Shown here one piece after another: positions 28,863-38,116 of a DNA stretch of 64,000 nucleotides. Origin of the DNA: Novosphingobium marinum (lineage in GTDB: Bacteria; Pseudomonadota; Alphaproteobacteria; Sphingomonadales; Sphingomonadaceae); the NCBI RefSeq assembly GCF_013408095.1, contig NZ_JACBZF010000003.1, positions 124,001 to 188,000 of the forward strand, in the 5' to 3' direction. The translations under genes and the position numbers were made by a program. Below the pieces are notes generated by a model. It did not search any database, was not told where the DNA came from, and worked only from the letters and a program-made list of their open reading frames with translations. The first letter of the stretch is position 1. Every line of letters begins with the position of its first letter.

Positions 28863-30974
28863 GTGGCGAATGCAATCCTATCATCCATTGCCGACCTGGC
28901 CCGCCTGCGGCGGATCGACCTGCGTCCGGACTGGGCGAACGGCGCACAGGAACTCACGCGCGAGGACGAGGAGGCGATCTCCGAATACTGCAAGGCCATC
29001 GGCTGGACGGCGCCCGATCCCTATGCAGACGATCCCCGCGCGCACGAATTCCCGCTGCTCGTCTTCCATCCGGATCACGGCTGGGGCGTTGCCGAGAGGA
29101 TCGAAAGCGACGACCGCATCTCGGTCGTCAAGAACGGCATCTCGACGACCTGGAACGACGCGAGCGAGGCCCGGCTTTACGACATCGTCATCCCGCTGCC
29201 CGCGGGACGCCAGGAATTCACCAAGGCTTTCGACGTCTTCCGCGAAGCGATCGGCCGCCGCAAGAACGCCTTGATTCTTGCCGGCATGGCTACCGTTGTG
29301 GTCAACGCCATCGCGCTCGTCACCGGCCTGTTCTCGATGCAGGTCTACGACCGCGTGGTCCCGCGCGGTGCGTTCTCCACCCTCTGGGTGCTCGCCATCG
29401 GTGCGGTCGTGGCGCTTTCGTTCGACTTCATCCTCAGGGTGATTCGCGCAAACCTGCTCGAGCGCGAGGCGGTCGATATCGACACCGAGGTGTCCGAGTT
29501 CTTCTTCTCGCGCGCGGCCGACGTCCGTCTCGACGCCCGCCCGCCGCAGGTCGGCACAATGGCCGCCCAGCTGCGCGGTCTCGAGCAGGTGCGCTCGACC
29601 ATGTCGTCGAGCGTGCTGTTCGCCTTCGCCGACCTGCCTTTCGCGCTGATCTTCATCTTCGTGATCTACCAGCTCGGCGGCGTCATCGCGACGGTGCTCC
29701 TGGTTGCGTTCCCGCTTGCCCTGCTGATCGCGTTCGCGTTCGCCTACCTGATCAGGGACTACACCATGAAGTCCCAGGTCAGCGGCAACCGGAAGAACGG
29801 CCTGCTGGTCGAGGCGATGGACTCGAGCGAAACGGTCAAGGCGAATCGCGGGCACTGGTTCCTGCTTTCGCGCTGGAACGAGCTACTCGACGAACTCCAC
29901 GCATCCGAATTGCCGGTCAAGCGCCTGCAGGCGATGGCTGGGTCGATCTTCGGCACGATGCAGCAACTCAGCTACATCACGCTCATTTCCTGGGGTGCGG
30001 TCGAGGTCTTCGAGAATCGCATCTCGATGGGCGCGCTTATCGCCTGCTCGATCATTGCGGGTCGCGTGAACGGTCCGCTGGTCGGCCAGCTTCCGAACCT
30101 TCTCGTGCAGATGAGCTATGCGCGCTCCTCGCTCAAGATGCTCGACGCGATCCTCGCCCTGCCGTCCGACAAGCCCGCCGACCTCGACCAGCTTAGGCCG
30201 AACCGGCTCGGGTCCGACATCACGTTCAAGGACATCACCTTCGTCTATCCGGGCGGTCGTTCGGGTATTTCCATCCCCAAGCTCGATATCGCATCGGGCG
30301 AGCGCATCGGCATCATCGGCGGCGTCGGTTCGGGCAAGTCGACCCTGCTCAAGGTCATGTCGGGCCTCTATGCGCCCGCCCAGGGGCAGATCCTGATGGA
30401 CAAGCTCGACATGGCGCAGATCGCCGACGACATCCTGCGCGAGCACATCGGCTACCTCCCGCAGGACTACCGGCTGGTGAACGGCTCGCTGCGCGACAAC
30501 CTCCTGCTCGGCCTCCCCGATCCGGGCGACGACCGGATCATGGAGGTCGCGGCCAAGACGGGGCTTTCGCGTCTCATCACCGCCCACCCGCGCGGCCTCG
30601 ACCTGCCGATCGCCGAAGGTGGCCGCGGCCTGTCGGGCGGCCAGCGCACGCTTACCGGCCTGACGCGCCTGCTGCTTGCCAAGCCCAAGGTCCTGCTGCT
30701 CGACGAGCCGACATCGAACCTCGACGTCGACACAGAGGCGCTGGTCCTGCGCACGATCCACGAGAGCATCTCGCCCGATACGACGCTGATTCTCGTGACG
30801 CACAAGATGCAGCTCGTGAAGCTGGTCAAGCGCCTGATGCTGGTGACCAACGGTGAAATCGCGCTCGACGGCCCGACCGCCGAAGTGATGAAGCGAATCC
30901 AGAAACCGAAGGTCGAATCCAAGCCCCAATCCGGAAACGTGGTCAGCACGGCCACAATAGGAGCCAACGCGTGA
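28863..30974 (+). CDS. Type I secretion ABC transporter with degenerate C39-like N-terminus (LapB/HlyB-type)
   Basis: The 703-residue exporter has an N-terminal C39-like domain (about 1-125; FPLLVFHPDHGWGVAERIES) without the Cys-Gly protease motif. About six membrane helices follow (about 140-430), then an ATPase domain with Walker A GGVGSGKST near residue 490, signature LSGGQ near 590 and Walker B KVLLLDEPTSNLD. The degenerate domain marks a chaperone-like CLD rather than a peptidase. The start is GTG 28863. It overlaps the HlyD gene by 4 nt. Confidence 0.94.
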   Translation: MANAILSSIADLARLRRIDLRPDWANGAQELTREDEEAISEYCKAIGWTAPDPYADDPRAHEFPLLVFHPDHGWGVAERIESDDRISVVKNGISTTWNDASEARLYDIVIPLPAGRQEFTKAFDVFREAIGRRKNALILAGMATVVVNAIALVTGLFSMQVYDRVVPRGAFSTLWVLAIGAVVALSFDFILRVIRANLLEREAVDIDTEVSEFFFSRAADVRLDARPPQVGTMAAQLRGLEQVRSTMSSSVLFAFADLPFALIFIFVIYQLGGVIATVLLVAFPLALLIAFAFAYLIRDYTMKSQVSGNRKNGLLVEAMDSSETVKANRGHWFLLSRWNELLDELHASELPVKRLQAMAGSIFGTMQQLSYITLISWGAVEVFENRISMGALIACSIIAGRVNGPLVGQLPNLLVQMSYARSSLKMLDAILALPSDKPADLDQLRPNRLGSDITFKDITFVYPGGRSGISIPKLDIASGERIGIIGGVGSGKSTLLKVMSGLYAPAQGQILMDKLDMAQIADDILREHIGYLPQDYRLVNGSLRDNLLLGLPDPGDDRIMEVAAKTGLSRLITAHPRGLDLPIAEGGRGLSGGQRTLTGLTRLLLAKPKVLLLDEPTSNLDVDTEALVLRTIHESISPDTTLILVTHKMQLVKLVKRLMLVTNGEIALDGPTAEVMKRIQKPKVESKPQSGNVVSTATIGANA

Positions 30975-32143
30975 AGATCTCCCCCCGATTCAAGAATCGC
31001 TGGCTAAACCAGTCCTCGATCCTGATCGTCGGCATCATCGCATTCCTCGGCCTCGCCGTGGGGTGGTCGTTCTGGGCCGAACTGGACCAGGTCAGCCGCG
31101 CGCCGGGCCAGGTGATCCCGACCGGCCGGATCCAGGTCATCCAGAGCACCGACGGCGGCCAGATCGAGCGCATCCTCGTCAGGGAAGGCGACCGCGTGAA
31201 GGAGGGCCAGCTGCTCGTCCGCCTCGAGGACGTGAAGCTGCGCGCTTCGGTCGGCGAGGCCCGCGGCAAGGTGGCCTCGCTCATGGGGTCGATGGCGCGC
31301 ATCAACGCCGAGCTGTTCGACCGGCCGCTCGAGTTTCCTTCCGAGGTGCGCGACTTCCCCGAATTCGTCTCCAACCAGACGATGCTCTATAACAAGCGCC
31401 GCCAGGCCCTGAACGACCAGCTTACTTCGCTCCGCCAGATGCTGGGGCTGATGAAGCAGGAGCTCGACATGAACATGCCTCTGCTCGAGCAGGGCGACGT
31501 CAGCCGTGCCGATGTGCTGAGGCTCCAGCGAGGCGTGTCGGATATCCAGTCGCAGATCGTGAACGTCCGCAACAAGTACCTCCAGGACCTGCAGGCCGAA
31601 TATACCAAGACCGAGGAAGACCTGGTCACGGCGCGCGAGATTCTCGCCCAGCGCACCGATGCGCTGGAGGACACGGAAATCCGTGCGCCGGTCGACGGGA
31701 TCATCAAGGACATCAACCTGACGACGGTCGGCGGCGTGCTTCGTCCGAGCGACGAGGTGCTCAGCATCGTGCCGACAGGAGACGAGCTTATCGTCGAGGC
31801 AAAGATGTCGCCGAGCGATGTCGCCTACGTCCGCACCGGCCAGCCCGCGTCGGTCAAGTTCGATGCCTATGACGCTTCGATTTACGGCTCGGCGCTCGGT
31901 GAGGTGACTTATATCAGTCCCGATACGCTGACCGAGCAGACCCAGCAGGGCGAATCCGTCTATTACCGCGTCCATATCACGGTCGACACGAGTCCGATGA
32001 AACCCCACCTGCCTGGCGAGGTCATCGAGATTCAGCCCGGCATGACGTCCACCGCCGAAATCCAGACGGGTCGCAACACGGTGTGGCGCTACCTCACCAA
32101 ACCCATCAACAAGACGATGAGCGAGGCGCTCACGGAACGTTGA
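30971..32143 (+). CDS. HlyD-family type I secretion membrane fusion protein
   Basis: The 390-residue adaptor has a short cytosolic tail, one membrane helix (about 15-35), a lipoyl-like half-motif (GQVIPTGRIQVIQSTDGGQI), a long coiled-coil hairpin (about 90-225) and a C-terminal beta-barrel ending in IQPGMTSTAEIQTG. It bridges the ABC exporter and TolC. The start is GTG 30971, overlapping the ABC stop. A 344-bp gap separates it from the first surface protein, so the substrates may have their own promoter. Confidence 0.94.
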   Translation: MKISPRFKNRWLNQSSILIVGIIAFLGLAVGWSFWAELDQVSRAPGQVIPTGRIQVIQSTDGGQIERILVREGDRVKEGQLLVRLEDVKLRASVGEARGKVASLMGSMARINAELFDRPLEFPSEVRDFPEFVSNQTMLYNKRRQALNDQLTSLRQMLGLMKQELDMNMPLLEQGDVSRADVLRLQRGVSDIQSQIVNVRNKYLQDLQAEYTKTEEDLVTAREILAQRTDALEDTEIRAPVDGIIKDINLTTVGGVLRPSDEVLSIVPTGDELIVEAKMSPSDVAYVRTGQPASVKFDAYDASIYGSALGEVTYISPDTLTEQTQQGESVYYRVHITVDTSPMKPHLPGEVIEIQPGMTSTAEIQTGRNTVWRYLTKPINKTMSEALTER

Positions 32144-32394
32144 GAAGCGGTCCGCCAGTCGCTGCCATGCGGCTGGCGGACCGGCGCTGACCCGCCGATT
32201 TCCATGGCCGTGCAGGCCCCCGCGATGCGGCGGCCATGGCGGTGCCTTTGCCGAAGCGTCCGCGCCTCTGCAAAATTCCTTGCCGCCCGGGTACGTTTCC
32301 TTAACATTCCCCTCCTACGTGCTGACCCTAAGTCCAAGGGACTCTGCGAGATTGTGAAGCTGCCGCGACATCGCCATATTGGCGGCGTTCTGGT

Positions 32395-32400
32395 TATAAT
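32395..32400 (+). promoter_or_regulatory. Candidate -10 element
   Basis: An exact TATAAT lies about 88 bp upstream of ATG 32488, in an otherwise GC-rich genome. No good TTGACA-like -35 lies 16-18 bp before it, so the promoter may rely on an activator such as the flanking winged-helix proteins. Confidence 0.4.
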
Positions 32401-32441
32401 AGCTTTGGCAAAGTCACGAAGGGCTTGTTAACGCACGGGAT

Positions 32442-32464
32442 GCAGGGAGCAGATTTTCCCCTGC
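32442..32464 (+). promoter_or_regulatory. Leader hairpin upstream of the cadherin-repeat protein gene
   Basis: GCAGGG (32442-32447) pairs with CCCTGC (32459-32464), with an 11-nt loop, in the presumed 5' UTR. It might stabilise a highly expressed mRNA or tune translation; it is not followed by a T-tract. Confidence 0.4.
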
Positions 32465-32487
32465 TAAATTCCATGTTGGGGGAATAA

Positions 32488-34413
32488 ATGACCAAAACAG
32501 TCGTACCGGCGGCAGCGAAGGCCAAGGCTAAGCAGCTAGTTAGTAACGAAAAACTGACGAAGCAGGCGAAAGCCCAGGCTCCCGCCAAGGATGATGACGC
32601 AGAGCGCGTCTCGCACGAGCCGGATGAGGCTCAGGCGGTCCAGACCGAAGAGGCAAAGGCCGAACAGGCCTCTATGTCCGACACCTCCCTTGCGGGTGAT
32701 TTCTCTTTTGCCGGCGCGCTTGCCGCCGCGGCCGAGAGCACGTCCGAGCTCACGATGGAAATCGGTGAAGCGCAGGACGAAGGCTACTCGGACTATGACG
32801 ATGACGATGGCGGTGCCAACAGCACGATTCTGCTGATCGGTGCTGTCGCTCTCGTCGGTCTCGGCATTGCCGTCCTGGTTGGCGGCGACGACGATGACGA
32901 GGACATCTTCGTCAACGAGGATCCGGTGTTCGGTGCCGACACGTACACGATCACTGTCGACGAGGACGACGCCGACGGCGCTTCTGTCACCGTCGCGGCG
33001 ACCGATCCGGACGGCAACGCGCTGACCTACTCGATTTCTTCCGATCCGGCCAACGGCACGGTCACCGTCGGCGATGGCGGCGTTCTTACCTACGTTCCCA
33101 ACGCGGACTTTAGCGGGACTGACTCCTTCGAAGTTACCGTCAGCGACGGCAACGGCGGAACGGACACGGCGACCGTCAACGTCACCGTGAACCCCGTCAA
33201 CGACGCTCCGGTTCTCGGCCCCGATGCGACGACCGAGATCACGGTCGCCGAAGACGGCCAGGCCGAACTGATCCTCGATGTTGTCGATCCCGATGGCGAC
33301 GATGTCGAAATCGTCAGCATTACCGGTCCGACCAACGGCACGATCGTGTATGATGCGGCTACCGACACCGAGTTCTACGTTCCGAACCCGGACTTCAACG
33401 GCACCGACACCATCACGGTGGTCGTCACCGACGGCACCGAGCAGTCGACCTTCACGATTCCGATCACGGTCACCCCGGTGAACGACGATCCTGAATTCGC
33501 CGCTGAAGAAGTGACGATCAACACCGTTACCGGCGTCACCTTCTCGGGTACCGTCATGGCGACGGATGTCGACGGCGACGATCTCACCTATGAGCTCGGG
33601 ACCGATGCGACCAACGGCGAAGTCGTGGTCAACGACGACGGCACCTACACCTACACGGCGAATGCCGGTTTCGTGGGCATGGACACCTACAGCGTCCTCG
33701 TCAGCGACGGCAACGGCGGCACCGACGAACTCACCGTGAACGTCAATGTTCTCGCCAACGAGAACAACGCTCCGGACTTCGGCGTCGACGAGGTCGACAT
33801 CTCGGTCGAGGAAGGCGACGTGTTCGAAGGTACGCTTGCGGCGACCGACGAAGACGGCGACGATCTGACCTACGCGCTCGACACGCAGGCCACCAACGGC
33901 ACGGCGGTTGTCAATGCCGACGGCACGTACACCTACACGCCGAACGCAGACTTCGTCGGTGAAGACAGCTATGTCGTTTCGGTGAGCGACGGCAACGGCG
34001 GCACCGACACGCTGACTGTCAACGTCACCGTTACCGAGATGGTGCTCGAAGAGACCGTTTCGGTCGACGTCGTCGGCGAAGGCCAGACTGCCGTCGATCT
34101 CGAGGAAGGCATCGACTTCAACGTCGAGAACGACGACCCGGTCGTGTTTACCGACGATGCCGACGAGAGTTCGCTCGTCAACATCATCGGCTTCGAAGAT
34201 GGAGACATCATCGCGGTCACCGGCGCCACGTCGGGCGACTACAACTTCGGCACGGGTGATGGCGGCAACGACCTTGAAATCACCTTCACGTCGGGCTCGG
34301 GGGCAACCAACGAGATCGTCCTGGACGACTTCCTCGTCGGTAGTGACGCCATCATCTTCAACTACGACACGGCGGTCCAGGCCGTCGGGTACGACTTCAT
34401 CACGTTCGCATAA
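32488..34413 (+). CDS. Surface protein with internal membrane helix and four cadherin-like repeats
   Basis: This 641-residue very acidic protein has no N-terminal signal peptide. Residues 1-60 are Lys/Ala-rich, 61-108 acidic and disordered, and a single hydrophobic helix (ILLIGAVALVGLGIAVLVG) spans about 114-132. Four cadherin/VCBS-like beta repeats follow (about 143-545), each ending in a motif such as TYTPNADFVGEDSYVVSVSD. A C-terminal domain (about 550-641) ends in ITFA. No cysteine was seen. Position after a complete type I exporter and before a large RTX-like protein suggests an exported anchor or adhesin. I do not recognise a named family for the whole protein. Confidence 0.78.
   Translation: MTKTVVPAAAKAKAKQLVSNEKLTKQAKAQAPAKDDDAERVSHEPDEAQAVQTEEAKAEQASMSDTSLAGDFSFAGALAAAAESTSELTMEIGEAQDEGYSDYDDDDGGANSTILLIGAVALVGLGIAVLVGGDDDDEDIFVNEDPVFGADTYTITVDEDDADGASVTVAATDPDGNALTYSISSDPANGTVTVGDGGVLTYVPNADFSGTDSFEVTVSDGNGGTDTATVNVTVNPVNDAPVLGPDATTEITVAEDGQAELILDVVDPDGDDVEIVSITGPTNGTIVYDAATDTEFYVPNPDFNGTDTITVVVTDGTEQSTFTIPITVTPVNDDPEFAAEEVTINTVTGVTFSGTVMATDVDGDDLTYELGTDATNGEVVVNDDGTYTYTANAGFVGMDTYSVLVSDGNGGTDELTVNVNVLANENNAPDFGVDEVDISVEEGDVFEGTLAATDEDGDDLTYALDTQATNGTAVVNADGTYTYTPNADFVGEDSYVVSVSDGNGGTDTLTVNVTVTEMVLEETVSVDVVGEGQTAVDLEEGIDFNVENDDPVVFTDDADESSLVNIIGFEDGDIIAVTGATSGDYNFGTGDGGNDLEITFTSGSGATNEIVLDDFLVGSDAIIFNYDTAVQAVGYDFITFA
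32914..34038 (+). repeat. Four tandem cadherin-like repeats
   Basis: Units of about 95 residues at roughly 32914-33210, 33211-33492, 33493-33777 and 33778-34038. Three share a near-identical VSDGNGGTD block at protein level, and GACGGCAACGGCGG recurs in the DNA. The second is divergent, with VVTDGTEQSTF. Such units usually bind Ca2+ between domains. Confidence 0.75.
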
Positions 34414-34465
34414 TTTCAGCGAAGAATCGGCAATTCGCTAGTTTGCCATTTCAGGGAGCAACAAA

Positions 34466-37400
34466 ATGGCCCGTATATATCTAACTGCTGGTCAAGCCTT
34501 CGGCACCGTCGGGAACTTCGATCCCGACGCGCTGGTGGTGGGCACCAACTCGAACGAAACCGTCTACGTCGAGCAGGATGGCGTCGCCACCTTCGACAGC
34601 TCGTTCAACCGTGGTGGCGACACCATCAACATCGGCGGCATCGCGTCGCTCTACAGCGCTTACCGTTCGGGTTCGGACATCATCATCACCAACGATAACG
34701 GTGCGATGATTTCCATTCCGTTCGGTGCGGTCGGCACGACGATCAACTTCGCCGACGCAACCCGCATGCTCATGTTCGACGGCACCGACCTGCTGCTCGG
34801 CACGCAGGCGATTGGCACCACCGAAAGTGACGTTCTTGCCGGTTCGCAGGGCAATGGCGGCGGCGGCAGCGGCTCGAGCGAAATCGCTCTGACCGCGCAG
34901 CAGGACATTCTTACCGGCACCGCCGGCAATGACCTGTTCTTTGCCGACGTCGTCCAGGTCGATGGCCGTCAGGTGAACAGCCTCGGCACCGGCGACCGCC
35001 TCGAAGGCCTTTCGGGCACCGACACGCTCGATGCGCAGATCACCCGCGCCTCGACGCTCAACGGCGGCATCATGGAAGTCCAGCCGCGCACCAACAGCAT
35101 CGAGATTCTCGAGCTTGAGGCGCTCAACGCCGATCTTCCGAACGGTGGCGTCGGTGCGGTTTCCGAGTACATGGACGAATACGACCGGATCCTTCTCGAA
35201 GAGATCTATCCGTTCGAGCGTCTGCAGAACAACACCGAAGTCTACTTCGATGCCAGCAACGTTCGCGGTCACGACGAAATCTGGTCGTACGACTCGAACG
35301 CCAACCTCACCGTCACCGATCTGACGACGATCCGGTCGAACGGTGGTCACGATGATGCCCGTAACACCTCGGACATCACCATCGGCATGGCCTACACCCG
35401 TGGTCAGGACACCCGTTGGGACGCTTCGGACTTCGATGTCTACTTCGACAACGACTTCCTGCTCACCGGCCAGACCTCGAACTCGCAGGCCTTCTACTTC
35501 CTGCTTGACCAGGACGCCGACCTCGTTGGCGGACCGCTGCTCGACAACATCAACGTCGACGGCATCCGCTTCACGGTCGACGGTGGTCCGATCATCGACC
35601 TGTTCGATCCCGCCGCTCAGCAGGCCGACACGCACGTCGGTTTCATCGCTGCGCTGCAGGACGAACTCGACGCGCTGATCGCGGCGGGCGTTGTCCCGGC
35701 CGACACCACGCTGACCATCGATCCGTCCATCACGGACTTCACCTTCCTCGATGACGGTTCGCGTTCGTCCGACATCCCGGCGATCGTGCTTTCGACCAGC
35801 ACCGACGCGGTCTTCACGCCGGTCGGCTTCTCGCAGGCCGAAGACGCCATCGGCGAATACAACGTCTACGGTCGCTTCACCAACGAAGCCGAAACCGTCG
35901 ATCTCCCGCTCAGCGTGAACATCGCGCTCGAGAAGGTCGGCAGCGGCGGCGAGGGTGGTCACCTGATCGTTGGCGCGATGGACAAGTACGAGCAGGGCAT
36001 CGACCAGTTCAACGTCACCGTCTATGGCGACGACAGCCGGCCGAGCTGGCTCGAGTTCCTCGACTCGACCGGTGGTGAGCTCGACACGATCTTCATCGAC
36101 TCCGACAACGAAGGCTTCCCGGAAGACACCTGGGCCAGCCTGTTCATTGGCGGCAGCAACGACAACATGGACCTCATCGATGCGAGCGGTTTCTTCGGCG
36201 ACCTCACGCTCGGTGCCTACTGGTGGATCGAAGACCTCGCGACGCTGAATGCCACCGGCGGCGGCGACGTGACGTTCTACGGCTACCTGGAAGATGGCGG
36301 TGCGTACCTGTACCAGACCGGTTCGGGCGACGACTTCATCTGGATCGAGTCCAACGACGACGCTCTGCAGTGGGCCACCAGCAGCCTGCTCATCACGACC
36401 GACGGCGGCGACGACTACGTGATCTTCGAAGGTGATGACTGGGAAGGCAACGAGCTTGCCAACCACATCATCCTCCAGAACACCGACATCGAAACCGGCG
36501 ACGGCGACGATATCGTGGAAACCTTCTACAACGGCGACCACCGTATCGAGACCGGCTCGGGCGACGATTGCGTATATTCGGGCCAGGAAGGCGCGGGTGC
36601 GATCTGGGTCTTCAACGTCGATCGTGCTGCTTACGAGAACGACACCGACAACCTCGACGAGCTGCCGGGCGTTCCCGAAGAGTATTCGCTCATCGGCGGT
36701 GGCCAGGTTCGCGTGACCTTCTCGGGTCCGGGCACCAACACCGAAGGCAACGGCGGCGCCATCATGGAGTACTACGGTGCCGACGGTGAAGCTTCTGCCT
36801 TCATCAACGGTTTCGAGGCCGTGGCGACCATCGATCCGGAGGACTACACGTACTTCGGCACGCAGGTCGACATCAACAACGCCATCATCGATGCGATCCG
36901 CAACGACGATCAGCTCAGCAAGCTGCTCACCGTCCGGGTCGGCCCGAACAACACCCTGATCATCGAGTCGACGATCGAGGGTAACTTCAGCGTCGAGGAC
37001 CTCGACATCGAGATCATTCGTCCGACGTTCTCCGGCACGACGGTTCCTGCGGGCCTCCGCAGCGAAGCGATCGAGTTGGGCTTCACCGACTCCTCGGTGG
37101 GCACGGGGCTGACTGCCGGTCGTCCGACCGATCCCGACCTTTACGGCATGGATCTGGACAACGACTTCTACAGCGGCATCGACAACAACGACGACGATCT
37201 CGACTCGTTCGACAACCTCTGGACCGATGGTTCGATCGGCAACTACCAGACCGACAGCATCCACAATCTCGGCACCGGGATGGACCTGCTGGTTCTGGAC
37301 ACCGTGTACAACGACGAATCGAGCACGTTCCCGAACGGGTACGACACGCTCGACGGTCGCTACTACGATGCCCAGAGCAACGAGACGGTGGTCATCACCG

Positions 37401-38116
37401 GGGCGTTCGGCACCAACACCGTGGTGAACTTTCAGACCGCGGGTGACGGCGATTACCTCGACTTCACCGACGACGATCCGCTGGACATTCCGGCCAACGG
37501 GTTCGACTTCCTCGATTTCACCGCCATCCTTACGAGCATGGAATCGAGCAGCGGTTCTTCGGCTTCGCGGACGTTCATTCCTGTCACCCTCGAGGACGAC
37601 AGCATGGGCACCACGATCAACCTGGACCCGGATGTCGAGATCGACGCTAACGAACTCGTGATCATCGACTTCGACAACACGCCGGATACGGCCGAAACCT
37701 TCGGTGGCCTCAGCGCCAGTATCCTGCAGTCGATCATCAACAACACTGACGGCACGGTCGAATACGGTTCGCTCGACGGCACCGAGATCAACGTCAATGC
37801 GTCGTACAACAACGGCACGCTGGCAACCGATCCGGATCAGCTGGTCAGCGGCACCGGCAAGGCCATCATCATGGTCCAGACCGCCGACGACCTCGGCGTC
37901 TACAAGGTGTTCGAAGTCACCTGGAACGGCCTCGACGACGCAACGTCGAACGCCGCTTCGGTCTCTCTCCTGGGCACCTTCGACTTCGGTACGTCGCTCG
38001 AAGGCATCGACGAGATCAACCTCGTCGGCTCGGAAGAATACGGCGTGTGGAGCCCCTCGGTTCCGAACGACGCATTCGAAGACATGAGTGCAAGTGCGAT
38101 GGCCACTTTCGGCTAA
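34466..38116 (+). CDS. Large acidic RTX-like surface protein, candidate S-layer or surface-coat protein
   Basis: The 1216-residue protein is strongly acidic, rich in Asp, Thr, Gly and Asn, with about five lysines and a single cysteine (Cys702). It has no signal peptide, as expected for type I export. The N-terminal domain (about 1-120) begins ARIYLTAGQAFGTVGNFDPD, a pattern of alphaproteobacterial exported proteins. RTX-like GxGDD units lie at about 618-705: TGSGDDFIW, TDGGDDYVI, TGDGDDIVE, TGSGDDCVY. The C-terminus ends ATFG. Frequent GGT, CGT and AAC codons suggest high expression. RBS AGGGAG precedes ATG 34466. Function as an S-layer is inferred from size, acidity, locus and terminator. 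Confidence 0.78.
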   Translation: MARIYLTAGQAFGTVGNFDPDALVVGTNSNETVYVEQDGVATFDSSFNRGGDTINIGGIASLYSAYRSGSDIIITNDNGAMISIPFGAVGTTINFADATRMLMFDGTDLLLGTQAIGTTESDVLAGSQGNGGGGSGSSEIALTAQQDILTGTAGNDLFFADVVQVDGRQVNSLGTGDRLEGLSGTDTLDAQITRASTLNGGIMEVQPRTNSIEILELEALNADLPNGGVGAVSEYMDEYDRILLEEIYPFERLQNNTEVYFDASNVRGHDEIWSYDSNANLTVTDLTTIRSNGGHDDARNTSDITIGMAYTRGQDTRWDASDFDVYFDNDFLLTGQTSNSQAFYFLLDQDADLVGGPLLDNINVDGIRFTVDGGPIIDLFDPAAQQADTHVGFIAALQDELDALIAAGVVPADTTLTIDPSITDFTFLDDGSRSSDIPAIVLSTSTDAVFTPVGFSQAEDAIGEYNVYGRFTNEAETVDLPLSVNIALEKVGSGGEGGHLIVGAMDKYEQGIDQFNVTVYGDDSRPSWLEFLDSTGGELDTIFIDSDNEGFPEDTWASLFIGGSNDNMDLIDASGFFGDLTLGAYWWIEDLATLNATGGGDVTFYGYLEDGGAYLYQTGSGDDFIWIESNDDALQWATSSLLITTDGGDDYVIFEGDDWEGNELANHIILQNTDIETGDGDDIVETFYNGDHRIETGSGDDCVYSGQEGAGAIWVFNVDRAAYENDTDNLDELPGVPEEYSLIGGGQVRVTFSGPGTNTEGNGGAIMEYYGADGEASAFINGFEAVATIDPEDYTYFGTQVDINNAIIDAIRNDDQLSKLLTVRVGPNNTLIIESTIEGNFSVEDLDIEIIRPTFSGTTVPAGLRSEAIELGFTDSSVGTGLTAGRPTDPDLYGMDLDNDFYSGIDNNDDDLDSFDNLWTDGSIGNYQTDSIHNLGTGMDLLVLDTVYNDESSTFPNGYDTLDGRYYDAQSNETVVITGAFGTNTVVNFQTAGDGDYLDFTDDDPLDIPANGFDFLDFTAILTSMESSSGSSASRTFIPVTLEDDSMGTTINLDPDVEIDANELVIIDFDNTPDTAETFGGLSASILQSIINNTDGTVEYGSLDGTEINVNASYNNGTLATDPDQLVSGTGKAIIMVQTADDLGVYKVFEVTWNGLDDATSNAASVSLLGTFDFGTSLEGIDEINLVGSEEYGVWSPSVPNDAFEDMSASAMATFG

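Larger units (their letters stand above)
32144..32487 (+). other. Intergenic promoter/leader region before the surface-protein genes
   Basis: This 344-bp gap holds no gene. Its 3' half is AT-richer. It contains a perfect TATAAT at 32395-32400, a hairpin (32442-32464) in the presumed leader, and TTGGGGGAATAA ahead of ATG 32488. A separate, strong transcription start for the downstream surface proteins is plausible. Confidence 0.6.

Noticed and set aside
32914..34038. CRISPR-like repetitive DNA
   Set aside because: The repeats are long (about 285 bp), in frame and encode cadherin-like domains; no short constant repeat with unique spacers.
34481..37264. 927-codon frame opposite the large acidic protein gene
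   Set aside because: Its Val/Glu/Asp-rich product is a direct reflection of the acidic repeat codons on the other strand; no start site or family match.
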